Shown: positions 43,552-50,648 of the stretch, one piece after another | Numbering within the stretch: position 1 is the stretch's first letter | How the letters are laid out: the number at the start of each line of letters is the position of its first letter | Source of the DNA: Prolixibacteraceae bacterium | GTDB lineage: Bacteria > Bacteroidota > Bacteroidia > Bacteroidales > Prolixibacteraceae | Reading direction: 5' to 3' | Length of the DNA stretch: 64,000 nucleotides | Assembly (NCBI GenBank): GCA_019163175.1 | Contig: JAFLKN010000001.1 | Span: 124,001-188,000 of the forward strand | Notes under the pieces: generated by a model | The model's input: only the letters and a program-made list of their open reading frames with translations | Told to the model about the DNA's origin: nothing | Database searches by the model: none | Position numbers and translations under genes: made by a program

Positions 43552-43728
43552 GAGATGTGTTTTTAAAGTGATTAATCTGGATTTTACTGATTTAAAGTTA
43601 ACTATTCCTGCTGAAACAAATTCTCCTTTTTCATTTTTGCTTTTCTCTTTTGCCTTCATCGGTTTTGTTTATGTCTGTTAAAAGCCGTTAACGAATGTTA
43701 GCTTTGCTGCTTATTGCTTGTATTTTTC

Positions 43729-43736
43729 TACTTTTG
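43729..43736 (+). promoter_or_regulatory. -7 element TACTTTTG
   Basis: A perfect TAnnTTTG match 21 bases before the ATG at 43758. TTTG at 43703-43706 could be the -33 element. Confidence 0.6.
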
Positions 43737-43757
43737 TCATAATACCATGAACAAACT

Positions 43758-44510
43758 ATGTCGGCCAGATTACAAATATTGTTTCTCTTCATTTGTTTAA
43801 GTTCCCTCTCTGTTTTTGCACAGGATGTGGAAGAGGTTGACCCGATGCCCATTAAACTGAAAGGACAAGTGTTGAATCTGGATGATGAGTCACCTGTTCC
43901 GTTTGCATTTGTATTGAATTACCGCACACATGCAGGGGTTACCACCGATGATCAAGGCCGTTTTACTTTGGATATGCTGAACATTGATAGTTTGGCTATT
44001 TCGTCGTTAGGCTTCTCGAAAACCACCGCGCGTGTGCCGGCCAACTACAACCAGATGAATGTGTTGATTTTGTATGCCAAGCCTATTCGGTTTGCCATTC
44101 CGGAGGTAAAAGTGCAGGGCGACCAAAAAAAGGTGAACATGGAAGGAGTGCCACCAGCCAAAAAACTGGATATCGATCCGCAACTGCGAGGAGATGCCTA
44201 CAATGAAAAGCCACCGGTAATTGCCGCATTTTTTAACCCGGCCAGCTTTCTGCAATACTACATCAGCAAAAGCGAACGCGAAAAGCGCGAAACCAGAAGA
44301 GCTATTATCACTGAAAAGCAGTGGGAAATATTATCGCAATTCTACAAAAAGGATTTGGTGATGGAATTGACTGGCCTGAATGATGCTGCTGCCGACGATT
44401 TTATGCTCTACATAAATAGTAAAGGTTTGTTGAGTCACATGTCAACCGAATACGATGTGAGGGCTGTTATCAGAGAGCAGTTTAAAATATACAAGCAAGA
44501 AGGACACTGA
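43758..44510 (+). CDS. Secreted CarboxypepD_reg-like domain protein
   Basis: The protein has 250 residues. The signal peptide is MSARLQILFLFICLSSLSVFAQ. Residues 30-110 form one CarboxypepD_reg-like domain (IKLKGQVLNLDDESPVPFAFVLNY, GVTTDDQGRFTLDMLN, AISSLGFSKT), the same module as in the TonB receptor at 1478. The C-terminal 130 residues are charged and helical (YYISKSEREKRETRRAII, EKQWEILSQFYKKDLVMELTGL) with no family I know. It is probably a periplasmic or surface protein. Confidence 0.82.
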   Translation: MSARLQILFLFICLSSLSVFAQDVEEVDPMPIKLKGQVLNLDDESPVPFAFVLNYRTHAGVTTDDQGRFTLDMLNIDSLAISSLGFSKTTARVPANYNQMNVLILYAKPIRFAIPEVKVQGDQKKVNMEGVPPAKKLDIDPQLRGDAYNEKPPVIAAFFNPASFLQYYISKSEREKRETRRAIITEKQWEILSQFYKKDLVMELTGLNDAAADDFMLYINSKGLLSHMSTEYDVRAVIREQFKIYKQEGH

Positions 44511-44570
44511 TTAAAACTTCACTAAATTTTACGACCTTTGCCACCTTATAATCATTAAAAGGAAAAGACA

Positions 44571-45350
44571 TTGAAAGATTTCCCGAAGAAAAAGGTAATT
44601 GTGCTGAAGAAAAAGCAAGCAGAGCCCGAACCGACCGACGATGGTTTGATTCGCTTAAACAAATACATTTCGAATGCAGGTATTTGCTCGCGCCGCGATG
44701 CCGATAAATTGATTGGCGAAGGTTTGGTTACTGTAAACGGAGAAGTGGTAACCGAAATGGGACGCAAAGTTTCGCTCGAAGACGACATTACTTTTGACGG
44801 CAAACGGCTTAATCCGGAGAAGAAAGTGTACCTGCTGCTTAATAAACCACGCGGTTTTGCCACTACGGTTGACGATCCTCATGTTGAAAGAACTGTGATG
44901 CAACTCATTCAGAATGCTTGTCCGGAGCGGGTTTATCCGGTCGGACGGCTCGATATGCAAACCACCGGAGTGTTGCTGTTTACCAACGACGGAGAACTGG
45001 CTAAAAAACTGACTCATCCGAGTTACGAAAGAGCCAAGGTATATCACGTTCAGCTCGACAAAGATTTTCTGCAGGAAGACATGGCCAAAATTGTAAAAGG
45101 CATTGAGCTCGAAGATGGTTTTATTGCCGCCGACGATATTCAGATGATTGACCCCAAAGACCTGAAACATGTGGGAATCGAAATTCATTCGGGCAAAAAC
45201 CGGATAGTGCGTCGCATTTTTAACCACCTCGGCTACCAGGTCGAAAAGCTCGATCGTGTTGTATTTGCCGGACTTACCAAGAAAGATTTACCTCGCGGAA
45301 GGTTCCGGTTTTTAACTCCTTCAGAAATTAATTTTTTGAAAATGAGTTGA
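44571..45350 (+). CDS. RluB/RsuA-family 23S rRNA pseudouridine synthase
   Basis: The protein has 259 residues, with a TTG start at 44571 since no ATG lies before the S4 domain. A basic N-terminal tail (MKDFPKKKVIVLKKKQ) precedes the S4 domain (LIRLNKYISNAGICSRRDADKLIGEGLVTVNGEVV). The catalytic Asp is in VYPVGRLDMQTTGVLLFTNDG. VGIEIHSGKNRIVRRIFNHLGYQVEKLDRVVFAG is the RsuA-type C-terminus. It probably modifies a uridine near 2605 of 23S rRNA, as RluB does. A near-match -7 element (GACCTTTG, 44533-44540) lies upstream. Confidence 0.93.
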   Translation: MKDFPKKKVIVLKKKQAEPEPTDDGLIRLNKYISNAGICSRRDADKLIGEGLVTVNGEVVTEMGRKVSLEDDITFDGKRLNPEKKVYLLLNKPRGFATTVDDPHVERTVMQLIQNACPERVYPVGRLDMQTTGVLLFTNDGELAKKLTHPSYERAKVYHVQLDKDFLQEDMAKIVKGIELEDGFIAADDIQMIDPKDLKHVGIEIHSGKNRIVRRIFNHLGYQVEKLDRVVFAGLTKKDLPRGRFRFLTPSEINFLKMS

Positions 45351-45389
45351 TGTAATTAAATTCACTTTTGCATACTAATCAGCCACACG

Positions 45390-45878
45390 TTGGAAAAAGA
45401 ATTTTTACAAATTATCACTGAAAACCAAGGAATCATTCACAAGGTTTGTTCCATCTACTGCGATTTGGACGAAGACCGCCGTGATTTATTTCAGGAAATT
45501 TTAGTGCAGTTGTGGAAATCTTATCCTTCGTTCCGGTCCGAGTCGAAATTCTCGACCTGGATGTACCGGGTAGCGCTAAACACAGCTATTACAAGTTTCA
45601 AAAAGGATAAGCGTCAACCTGATAAATCGGGCGTTTCGTACGAAAGTTTGCAGTTGGCCGAAGAATTGTACGATTCGAGGGCCGAAGATCAGATTAAAAT
45701 GTTGAATCAGGCTGTTTCGCAGCTTACGGGTATCGAAAAATCGATTATTCTTTTGTTTCTCGAAGATAAAAAATACGAAGAGATCGCTGAAATTACTGGC
45801 ATCACCCAAAATTATGTACGAGTTAAAATGAACCGGATAAAGAAGAAATTGAAGTTGTTAATGAATCACGAAGAATAG
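45390..45878 (+). CDS. RNA polymerase sigma-70 factor, ECF type
   Basis: The protein has 162 residues from TTG 45390. Region 2 is IIHKVCSIYCDLDEDRRDLFQEILVQLWKSYPSFRSESKFSTWMYRVALNTAI. Region 4 is LTGIEKSIILLFLEDKKYEEIAEITGITQNYVRVKMNRIKKKLK, a helix-turn-helix that reads the -35 region. It is ECF-length. The next gene starts with no gap, and its four membrane segments suggest a membrane anti-sigma factor. A near-match -7 element (CACTTTTG) ends 20 bases before the start. Confidence 0.93.
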   Translation: MEKEFLQIITENQGIIHKVCSIYCDLDEDRRDLFQEILVQLWKSYPSFRSESKFSTWMYRVALNTAITSFKKDKRQPDKSGVSYESLQLAEELYDSRAEDQIKMLNQAVSQLTGIEKSIILLFLEDKKYEEIAEITGITQNYVRVKMNRIKKKLKLLMNHEE

Positions 45879-46577
45879 ATGGACTTAAAGGATTTAAAAT
45901 CGGCGTGGGATACATATTCTTCACAGGAGGTAGATAAACACCGGCTTGGAAAGGAAAACATACACGAAATGCTGAAAAGCCAGACTAAAACGCTGGTTGA
46001 CAGGATTGATCGGAACATACGCATTGGTATGGGTGTAATCCTCGCATTTATAGCTTATGTTGTTGTCGATACACTGTTCCTTACTAAGCTTCCGGAAACG
46101 ATAGTTAACCAAACCGTTGAATACCCCAAATGGCTGGTTCCGATTGATGTATTTTCTACATTCCTGATAATTATGACCTACCTGTTTTTTGTTATCCGTT
46201 ACTTAAAAGTGAAGCGCAGTTTTTCGATCGATCTTCAGCTTAAAGACTTGCTGAAAGGTATTCTAGATACGTTACAAACTTACAAGCGCATGTTTTATAT
46301 GGCAGTAATTATTCTACTGCTTAATATGGTGGTTGGCTTTGCTGCCGGACTTTACCTCGGAATAAAAATCAAGGCCGACGCACTTCATGTGGCAGTCTCA
46401 AATCTTGATAGTTCACAAATTGTTTCTGCCATCGGAATCGGATTGCTGGTTCTTATTCCACTTATTGCGCTTTTGTTTTTCTTTTTACGCTGGGGTTTCA
46501 ACAAGCTGTATGGCCGGTATCTTGTCCGGCTAAATGAAACACTTCTGGAGCTTGACGAAACCACCGATCTGGAATAA
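45879..46577 (+). CDS. Four-segment membrane protein, probable anti-sigma partner
   Basis: The protein has 232 residues. A 50-residue soluble N-terminus (MDLKDLKSAWDTYSSQEVDKH, EMLKSQTKTLVDRID) is followed by four membrane segments (IGMGVILAFIAYVVVDTLFL, VPIDVFSTFLIIMTYLFFVI, FYMAVIILLLNMVVGFAAGL, IVSAIGIGLLVLIPLIALLF). It starts on the base after the sigma-factor stop, so the two are translated as one unit. The N-terminus has no zinc-finger HxxxCxxC motif, so an anti-sigma role rests on context only. I recognise no named family. Confidence 0.75.
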   Translation: MDLKDLKSAWDTYSSQEVDKHRLGKENIHEMLKSQTKTLVDRIDRNIRIGMGVILAFIAYVVVDTLFLTKLPETIVNQTVEYPKWLVPIDVFSTFLIIMTYLFFVIRYLKVKRSFSIDLQLKDLLKGILDTLQTYKRMFYMAVIILLLNMVVGFAAGLYLGIKIKADALHVAVSNLDSSQIVSAIGIGLLVLIPLIALLFFFLRWGFNKLYGRYLVRLNETLLELDETTDLE

Positions 46578-46635
46578 TCTTGAACTTTTCGAATTGCCTG
46601 ATTGTTAATTAACTGAAACCCATTTATTCTCAGTT

Positions 46636-47094
46636 ATGCAATCACAAGCCCTAACCGTAGAAGAATACATTAACCAGGTTCCCGATAGCCAGCGCGAAGC
46701 CATTATCTTGCTTCAGAAAACCATCCTCGAAAATCTTCCGGAGGGTTTTGTTGAGGAAATGAACTACGGAATGATTGGCTATGTTGTACCCCACAGCATT
46801 TACCCCAAAGGCTACCATTGCGATCCCAAATTGCCTCTGCCATTTCTGAGTATTGCCGCACAAAAGAATTTTATTGCCGTTTACCACATGGGCATGTATG
46901 CCAATCCTGAATTGCTGAACTGGTTCACCGGCGAATTCCCGAAATACAGCAAGCAAAAGCTCGACATGGGCAAAAGTTGCATCCGATTTAAAAATGTAGC
47001 CCACATACCCTACGAACTCATTGGCGAGTTGGCTAAAAAAGTTGAAGTTGTCGACTGGATCAGTCTCTATGAATCCAATTTTGTAAAACGATAA
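46636..47094 (+). CDS. DUF1801 family protein
   Basis: The protein has 152 residues, cytoplasmic. EYINQVPDSQREAIILLQKTILENLPEGFVEEMNYGMIGYVVP is the DUF1801 (YdhG-like) opening and FLSIAAQKNFIAVYHMGMY the core strand. The C-terminus has LDMGKSCIRFKN. The family has a small alpha/beta fold of unknown function. Another small DUF gene follows 14 bases later. Confidence 0.87.
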   Translation: MQSQALTVEEYINQVPDSQREAIILLQKTILENLPEGFVEEMNYGMIGYVVPHSIYPKGYHCDPKLPLPFLSIAAQKNFIAVYHMGMYANPELLNWFTGEFPKYSKQKLDMGKSCIRFKNVAHIPYELIGELAKKVEVVDWISLYESNFVKR

Positions 47095-47108
47095 AACAGA
47101 CTTAAATT

Positions 47109-47663
47109 ATGGATCAGGCCGAAAAAACGATGAGAGAAAACCTGCTAAAAATTTCAGGAAAACCGCTCGAAGAATGGATAGAAATTGTGAAACAAAAACA
47201 GTTGGCCAAACATGGTGAAATACAAAAGTTTTTGAAAGAGGAATACAATTTTACTTATGGTTACGCCAATCTGGTGGCGCATAAAACTTTGGGTACCGAT
47301 GCTGGTTCGTCCGAAAATCCCGATGAATTAATAGAGAAACAATACGTTGGCAAAGAACATTTTCGACCAATTTTCGATCGGTTGATGAAAGAAATAGGCC
47401 AGTTTGGTGCTGATTTTGAAATAGCACCCAAAAATGCTTATGTGAGCCTCCGCCGCAAGCGTCAATTTGCCATTCTGCAACCCGCTACCAAAACCCGATT
47501 CGAAATTGGGATCAACCTGAAAGGACAGGAGCCCGATGGAGTTCTGGAGCTGGTGCCTGGAACAAATGCTATGTGCTCGCATAGAATCAAAATCGAATCT
47601 GAAAATGATATTACTCCGGAAGTCATTGATTGGATTCGGCTTGCCTACACTAAATCAAACTAA
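47109..47663 (+). CDS. DUF4287 + DUF5655 protein
   Basis: The protein has 184 residues. The N-terminal 60 residues are DUF4287 (MRENLLKISGKPLEEWIEIVKQKQL, EEYNFTYGYANLVAHKTLG). The C-terminal 110 residues are DUF5655 (FRPIFDRLMKEIGQFGADFEIAPKNAYVSLRRKRQFAILQPATKTRFEIGINL). The two domains often occur fused in this order. The role is unknown; DUF5655 proteins are proposed to be nucleic-acid or transport related without proof. It is likely co-transcribed with the genes on either side. Confidence 0.87.
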   Translation: MDQAEKTMRENLLKISGKPLEEWIEIVKQKQLAKHGEIQKFLKEEYNFTYGYANLVAHKTLGTDAGSSENPDELIEKQYVGKEHFRPIFDRLMKEIGQFGADFEIAPKNAYVSLRRKRQFAILQPATKTRFEIGINLKGQEPDGVLELVPGTNAMCSHRIKIESENDITPEVIDWIRLAYTKSN

Positions 47664-47682
47664 CCCCTTAAAACTATTTCAT

Positions 47683-48222
47683 ATGAAAGCATTGAAAATT
47701 ATTGGATTGTCTATTGTTGGAATTATTGCTCTCGTGTTAATTGTTGCATTATTCATTAACGGAAAATACGAAGTTGAACGCGAAGTTACCATCAACAAGT
47801 CGAAACAAGAGGTATACGACTATGTGAAGTACCTGAAAAATCAGGACAATTTTAGTGTATGGGCCAAAGCAGATCCGGCTATGAAAAAAGAATTTACCGG
47901 TGAAGATGCCACCGTCGGATGTATGGCATCGTGGGACAGCGAGAATCCGGATGTAGGCAAAGGTGAGCAGAAAATTCTAAAAATTGCTGAAGGCGAACGC
48001 ATCGATTACGAGTTGCATTTTATCGAACCTTTCGAATCGACAGACTTTGCCTTTTTGACCACCACCGCCGTAAACGATTCAGTTACCTCGGTGAAATGGG
48101 GTTTCCACGGCGAAATGAAATACCCCATGAACCTAATGATGTTGTTTATGGATTTGGAAGCCATGCTTGCCCCCGATTTGCAAAATGGCCTGAACAACCT
48201 GAAAGGGATTTTAGAGAAGTAA
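47683..48222 (+). CDS. Membrane-anchored SRPBCC (polyketide-cyclase-like) protein
   Basis: The protein has 179 residues from ATG 47683; the frame upstream to 47536 overlaps the previous gene and is rejected. One N-terminal membrane segment (IIGLSIVGIIALVLIVALFI) precedes a START-like domain (YEVEREVTINKSKQEVYDYVKYLKNQDNFSVWAK, TSVKWGFHGEMKYPMNLMMLFMDLEAML). It probably binds a hydrophobic ligand at the outer face of the inner membrane. It ends an apparent run of three small genes, with a terminator at 48245-48276. Confidence 0.85.
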   Translation: MKALKIIGLSIVGIIALVLIVALFINGKYEVEREVTINKSKQEVYDYVKYLKNQDNFSVWAKADPAMKKEFTGEDATVGCMASWDSENPDVGKGEQKILKIAEGERIDYELHFIEPFESTDFAFLTTTAVNDSVTSVKWGFHGEMKYPMNLMMLFMDLEAMLAPDLQNGLNNLKGILEK

Positions 48223-48244
48223 GAATTGAATTGTGCCACTATAG

Positions 48245-48280
48245 AAAGCCCTGCCGGAATAAACTGGCAGGGCTTTGTTG
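48245..48280 (+). terminator. Intrinsic terminator
   Basis: AAAGCCCTGCC (48245-48255) pairs with GGCAGGGCTTT (48266-48276), followed by GTTG. The stem is perfect. Confidence 0.8.
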
Positions 48281-48319
48281 CGTTTAGGCCAAAGCGAAAC
48301 CTGCATATCGCCCCAAAGA

Positions 48320-48446
48320 CTTAACTCGAACGCCCAAATCTTTAACTCGTTCGGTATATTTTCAACTCGTACACCAAAATACTTAACTCGGATGACCATA
48401 TTTTCTACTCGGCCGCCATATTTTTAACTCGAACGGCTAAACTCCG
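48320..48446. repeat. Six-copy 20-21-base phased TAACTCG array
   Basis: The word (T)AACTCG ends at 48328, 48349, 48369, 48390, 48411 and 48431, with steps of 21, 20, 21, 21 and 20. Between copies the sequence follows a loose pattern of ACG-CCA then AT-TTT. A final degraded AACTCCG ends at 48446. It lies in the 372-base gap before the gene at 48595, which otherwise contains only the terminator and a promoter. Confidence 0.7.
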
Positions 48447-48506
48447 TTCTTAGCGCACTTCCTCGTTTCAAACCCAGATTATCAATAATAATCGAGGAAA
48501 GTACCT

Positions 48507-48514
48507 TATATTTG
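48507..48514 (+). promoter_or_regulatory. -7 element TATATTTG
   Basis: A perfect TAnnTTTG match 80 bases before the preferred ATG at 48595. Confidence 0.5.
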
Positions 48515-48594
48515 AGGGTATTTACATGTTGGGTGTAATAAAATTGCGACTAGTTTTAGCGGACAACAATGACAAATCAAATTACATTTTAAAT

Positions 48595-49059
48595 ATGAAA
48601 ATCAATTTCAAAATTTTACTTCTATTAGTTGGACTTTTAGCTTTTCAATCAAAAGTGCTTTCTCAAAGAAACGACTATTCAGGAACTTGGAAAATAAATT
48701 TACAAAAGAGCAAATTTGAAGCAGATTGGGCAAAAGGTTTAACAGAAGGTGAATTTAAAATAATTCAAATTGGAGTCAAGTTTAAATGGTCAAGATACTT
48801 TATAATCAAAGGCAGAAAAAGTAAGATGAAACTAAATCTGATAGCAGATGGAAAAGTTAGAAGGAAAAAAATGCTATTATTTAAAACTAGATTAGAATGG
48901 ATAGGTGACAATTTAAAAGCAAAAATTTTTAGAAATGGATTTTCAGACGAAGTAGATTATAAATTAGGCGACGGTAAAAATGAGCTTATTATTGACGAAG
49001 TATTTGTAGGTAGACCACAAGACTATCATAATCATTATGTGCTTGATAAAATTCGGTAA
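48595..49059 (+). CDS. Secreted lipocalin-like hypothetical protein, AT-rich
   Basis: The protein has about 154 residues from ATG 48595; an earlier ATG (48526) would add 23 residues before the signal peptide. The signal peptide is MKINFKILLLLVGLLAFQSKVLSQ. The mature part starts YSGTWKINLQKSKFE, the usual opening of small secreted lipocalin-like beta barrels, and continues as short strands (WSRYFIIKGRKSKMKLNLIADG, LEWIGDNLKAKIF, DEVDYKLGDGKNELII). The gene is clearly richer in A and T, with Lys codon AAA favoured, than the genes on both sides, suggesting recent gain. Ligand unknown. Confidence 0.7.
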   Translation: MKINFKILLLLVGLLAFQSKVLSQRNDYSGTWKINLQKSKFEADWAKGLTEGEFKIIQIGVKFKWSRYFIIKGRKSKMKLNLIADGKVRRKKMLLFKTRLEWIGDNLKAKIFRNGFSDEVDYKLGDGKNELIIDEVFVGRPQDYHNHYVLDKIR

Positions 49060-49141
49060 CTCAGATCTGCCCCTCTTTTGGATAACTAAGATTTGTTGAT
49101 TTTACGACTGGGTTGCATCTATTTTTAGTTTAAGATTGAAA

Positions 49142-49244
49142 TGTAAAGTTGTTTGTCATCAATAAATTGAGTTGCAAGCTCAACGCCATTAACCCCTCGT
49201 TGCTACCGAGGGGTTAATGGCAACGCACAAAACACAACTTTACA
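49142..49244. repeat. MITE-like element with 11-base terminal inverted repeats and a 15-bp hairpin
   Basis: TGTAAAGTTGT (49142-49152) and ACAACTTTACA (49234-49244) are perfect inverted ends. The centre is a perfect 15-bp stem, GCCATTAACCCCTCG (49185-49199) and 49207-49221, around a 7-base loop TTGCTAC. It lies in the 419-base gap between the lipocalin-like gene and era; the rest of the gap holds the era promoter. Confidence 0.65.
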
Positions 49245-49348
49245 CTTTGGCCTCGCTTATTAAATTTGCGGGGTTTCGTTTTGGCTAAACGGTTTAAAAT
49301 CTGGATTTCCTGATTCAGCGGAGGTAGTCGATTAACTAATTAATTGAT

Positions 49349-49356
49349 TATCTTTG
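49349..49356 (+). promoter_or_regulatory. -7 element TATCTTTG for era
   Basis: The most typical form of the Bacteroidota -7 element, 122 bases before the era ATG, giving a long 5' leader with no riboswitch fold that I recognise. Confidence 0.55.
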
Positions 49357-49478
49357 CGCAGATTTTTTAAAACCTTCATACAGAAACGAGCTTATTGGAA
49401 ACTTCCTATTAAACAGGATAGTACGATGGCAAGTTCCGTGCAGCAATTAAAAAACAAATCAATAAATACACAAAATAA

Positions 49479-50363
49479 ATGGCACATAAATCCGGATTTG
49501 TAAACATCATCGGAAACCCCAATGTAGGAAAGTCAAGCATCATGAACGTGCTTGTTGGCGAGCGTTTGTCGATTATTACCTCGAAAATGCAGACCACCCG
49601 GCACCGTATAAAAGGTATCGTGAATGGCGATGATTTCCAGATTGTTTACTCCGACACGCCCGGAATTCTGAAGCCCAATTACAAACTTCAGGAAACCATG
49701 ATGAAGTTTGTAAATACCGCGCTGATTGACGCTGACGTTATTCTCTATGTGACCGACGTGATTGAATCGCCGGGAAAGAATGAAGAATACATCGAGCGGA
49801 TTAAAAGCTCGGAAGCTGCAGTAATCGTGCTGATTAACAAGATCGACCTTTCGACTCAGGAGAAGGTAATGGAGTTGTACAATTACTGGCAGGAAAAACT
49901 GCCACTGGCTCATGTTTACGCCATCTCGGCAACCGAAAAGTTTAACGTGGCACAAATCTTCGACCGCATTCTGGAGTTGTTGCCCGAAGGTCCGGCTTAT
50001 TTCCCTAAAGATGAAATGACCGACCGCAACGAACGCTTTTTTGTGAGTGAGATTATCCGTGAAAAGATTTTGTTGTTTTACGACAAGGAAGTTCCATATT
50101 CGGTGGAAGTTGAGGTGGAGCAGTTTAAAGAAGAAGATAAGATACTGAACCTGATGTGCGTCATTCATGTCAACCGCGACAGCCAAAAGGGAATTATAAT
50201 CGGGCATCAGGGAAGCGCGCTTAAGCGGGTTGGTACCGAAGCCCGCCTGGATATGGAAGAATTCTTTCAGAAGAAGGTTTTCCTTCAGCTATTTGTAAAA
50301 GTAAACAAAGACTGGCGTGATAAAGATCGCGCATTGGGCAGCTTTGGCTACGATATGGAGTAA
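49479..50363 (+). CDS. era: GTPase Era
   Basis: The protein has 294 residues. The G domain has GNPNVGKSSIMNVL (G1), TTRHRIKG (G2), DTPG (G3), NKIDL (G4) and SAT (G5). The KH domain near residue 225 (FVSEIIREKILLFYDKEVPYSVEVEVE, IIGHQGSALKRVGTEARLDMEEFF) binds the 16S rRNA 3' end. Era helps 30S ribosome assembly. Length is normal. der follows on the same strand after a repeat-containing gap of 285 bases. Confidence 0.97.
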   Translation: MAHKSGFVNIIGNPNVGKSSIMNVLVGERLSIITSKMQTTRHRIKGIVNGDDFQIVYSDTPGILKPNYKLQETMMKFVNTALIDADVILYVTDVIESPGKNEEYIERIKSSEAAVIVLINKIDLSTQEKVMELYNYWQEKLPLAHVYAISATEKFNVAQIFDRILELLPEGPAYFPKDEMTDRNERFFVSEIIREKILLFYDKEVPYSVEVEVEQFKEEDKILNLMCVIHVNRDSQKGIIIGHQGSALKRVGTEARLDMEEFFQKKVFLQLFVKVNKDWRDKDRALGSFGYDME

Positions 50364-50424
50364 CGAAGTATTCAGTTTTCAGTCTCAGATTACAGAAGAG
50401 AAAATAATTGAACCTGTAGATATT

Positions 50425-50480
50425 ACCCTGAAAGGGTTAAATTTTAATAGCCCTGGGTAAAGCGAAGCGACACTCAGGGT
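50425..50480. repeat. REP-like palindrome between era and der
   Basis: ACCCTGA (50425-50431) and TCAGGGT (50474-50480) are inverted ends of a 56-base element. ACCCTGAAAGGGT makes a small inner hairpin at the left end. It fits the short REP type and has no coding capacity. Confidence 0.55.
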
Positions 50481-50648
50481 CAGAAATGGCAAAGGAAACA
50501 AGGTGCATCTACGAACCTAAATTGAAGTAAAAAGGATGTATGCACCGCAGTGTGAATATTGATTCTAAAGTTAATACTGGAAGACAATATTCTGGTTATT
50601 AGAAACAAAATAAATGAAGCGTCCTGTCTTGGGACATAGGAGACAAAA

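Noticed and set aside
47536-47682. Upstream extension of the SRPBCC gene
   Set aside because: It lies inside the DUF5655 gene in another frame and precedes a clear membrane anchor start.
48211-48399. A minus-strand frame across the phased array
   Set aside because: The protein mirrors the repeat period and crosses the terminator; it is a by-product of the repeat.
48540-48600. An integron attC-like site before the AT-rich gene (GCGGACAAC)
   Set aside because: Only a few bases resemble an attC core; no paired arm, no integrase and no cassette array are present.
49142-49244. Reading the hairpin before era as a riboswitch
   Set aside because: There is no known aptamer core, the inverted ends are perfect and lie before the era promoter, so it is not in the leader.
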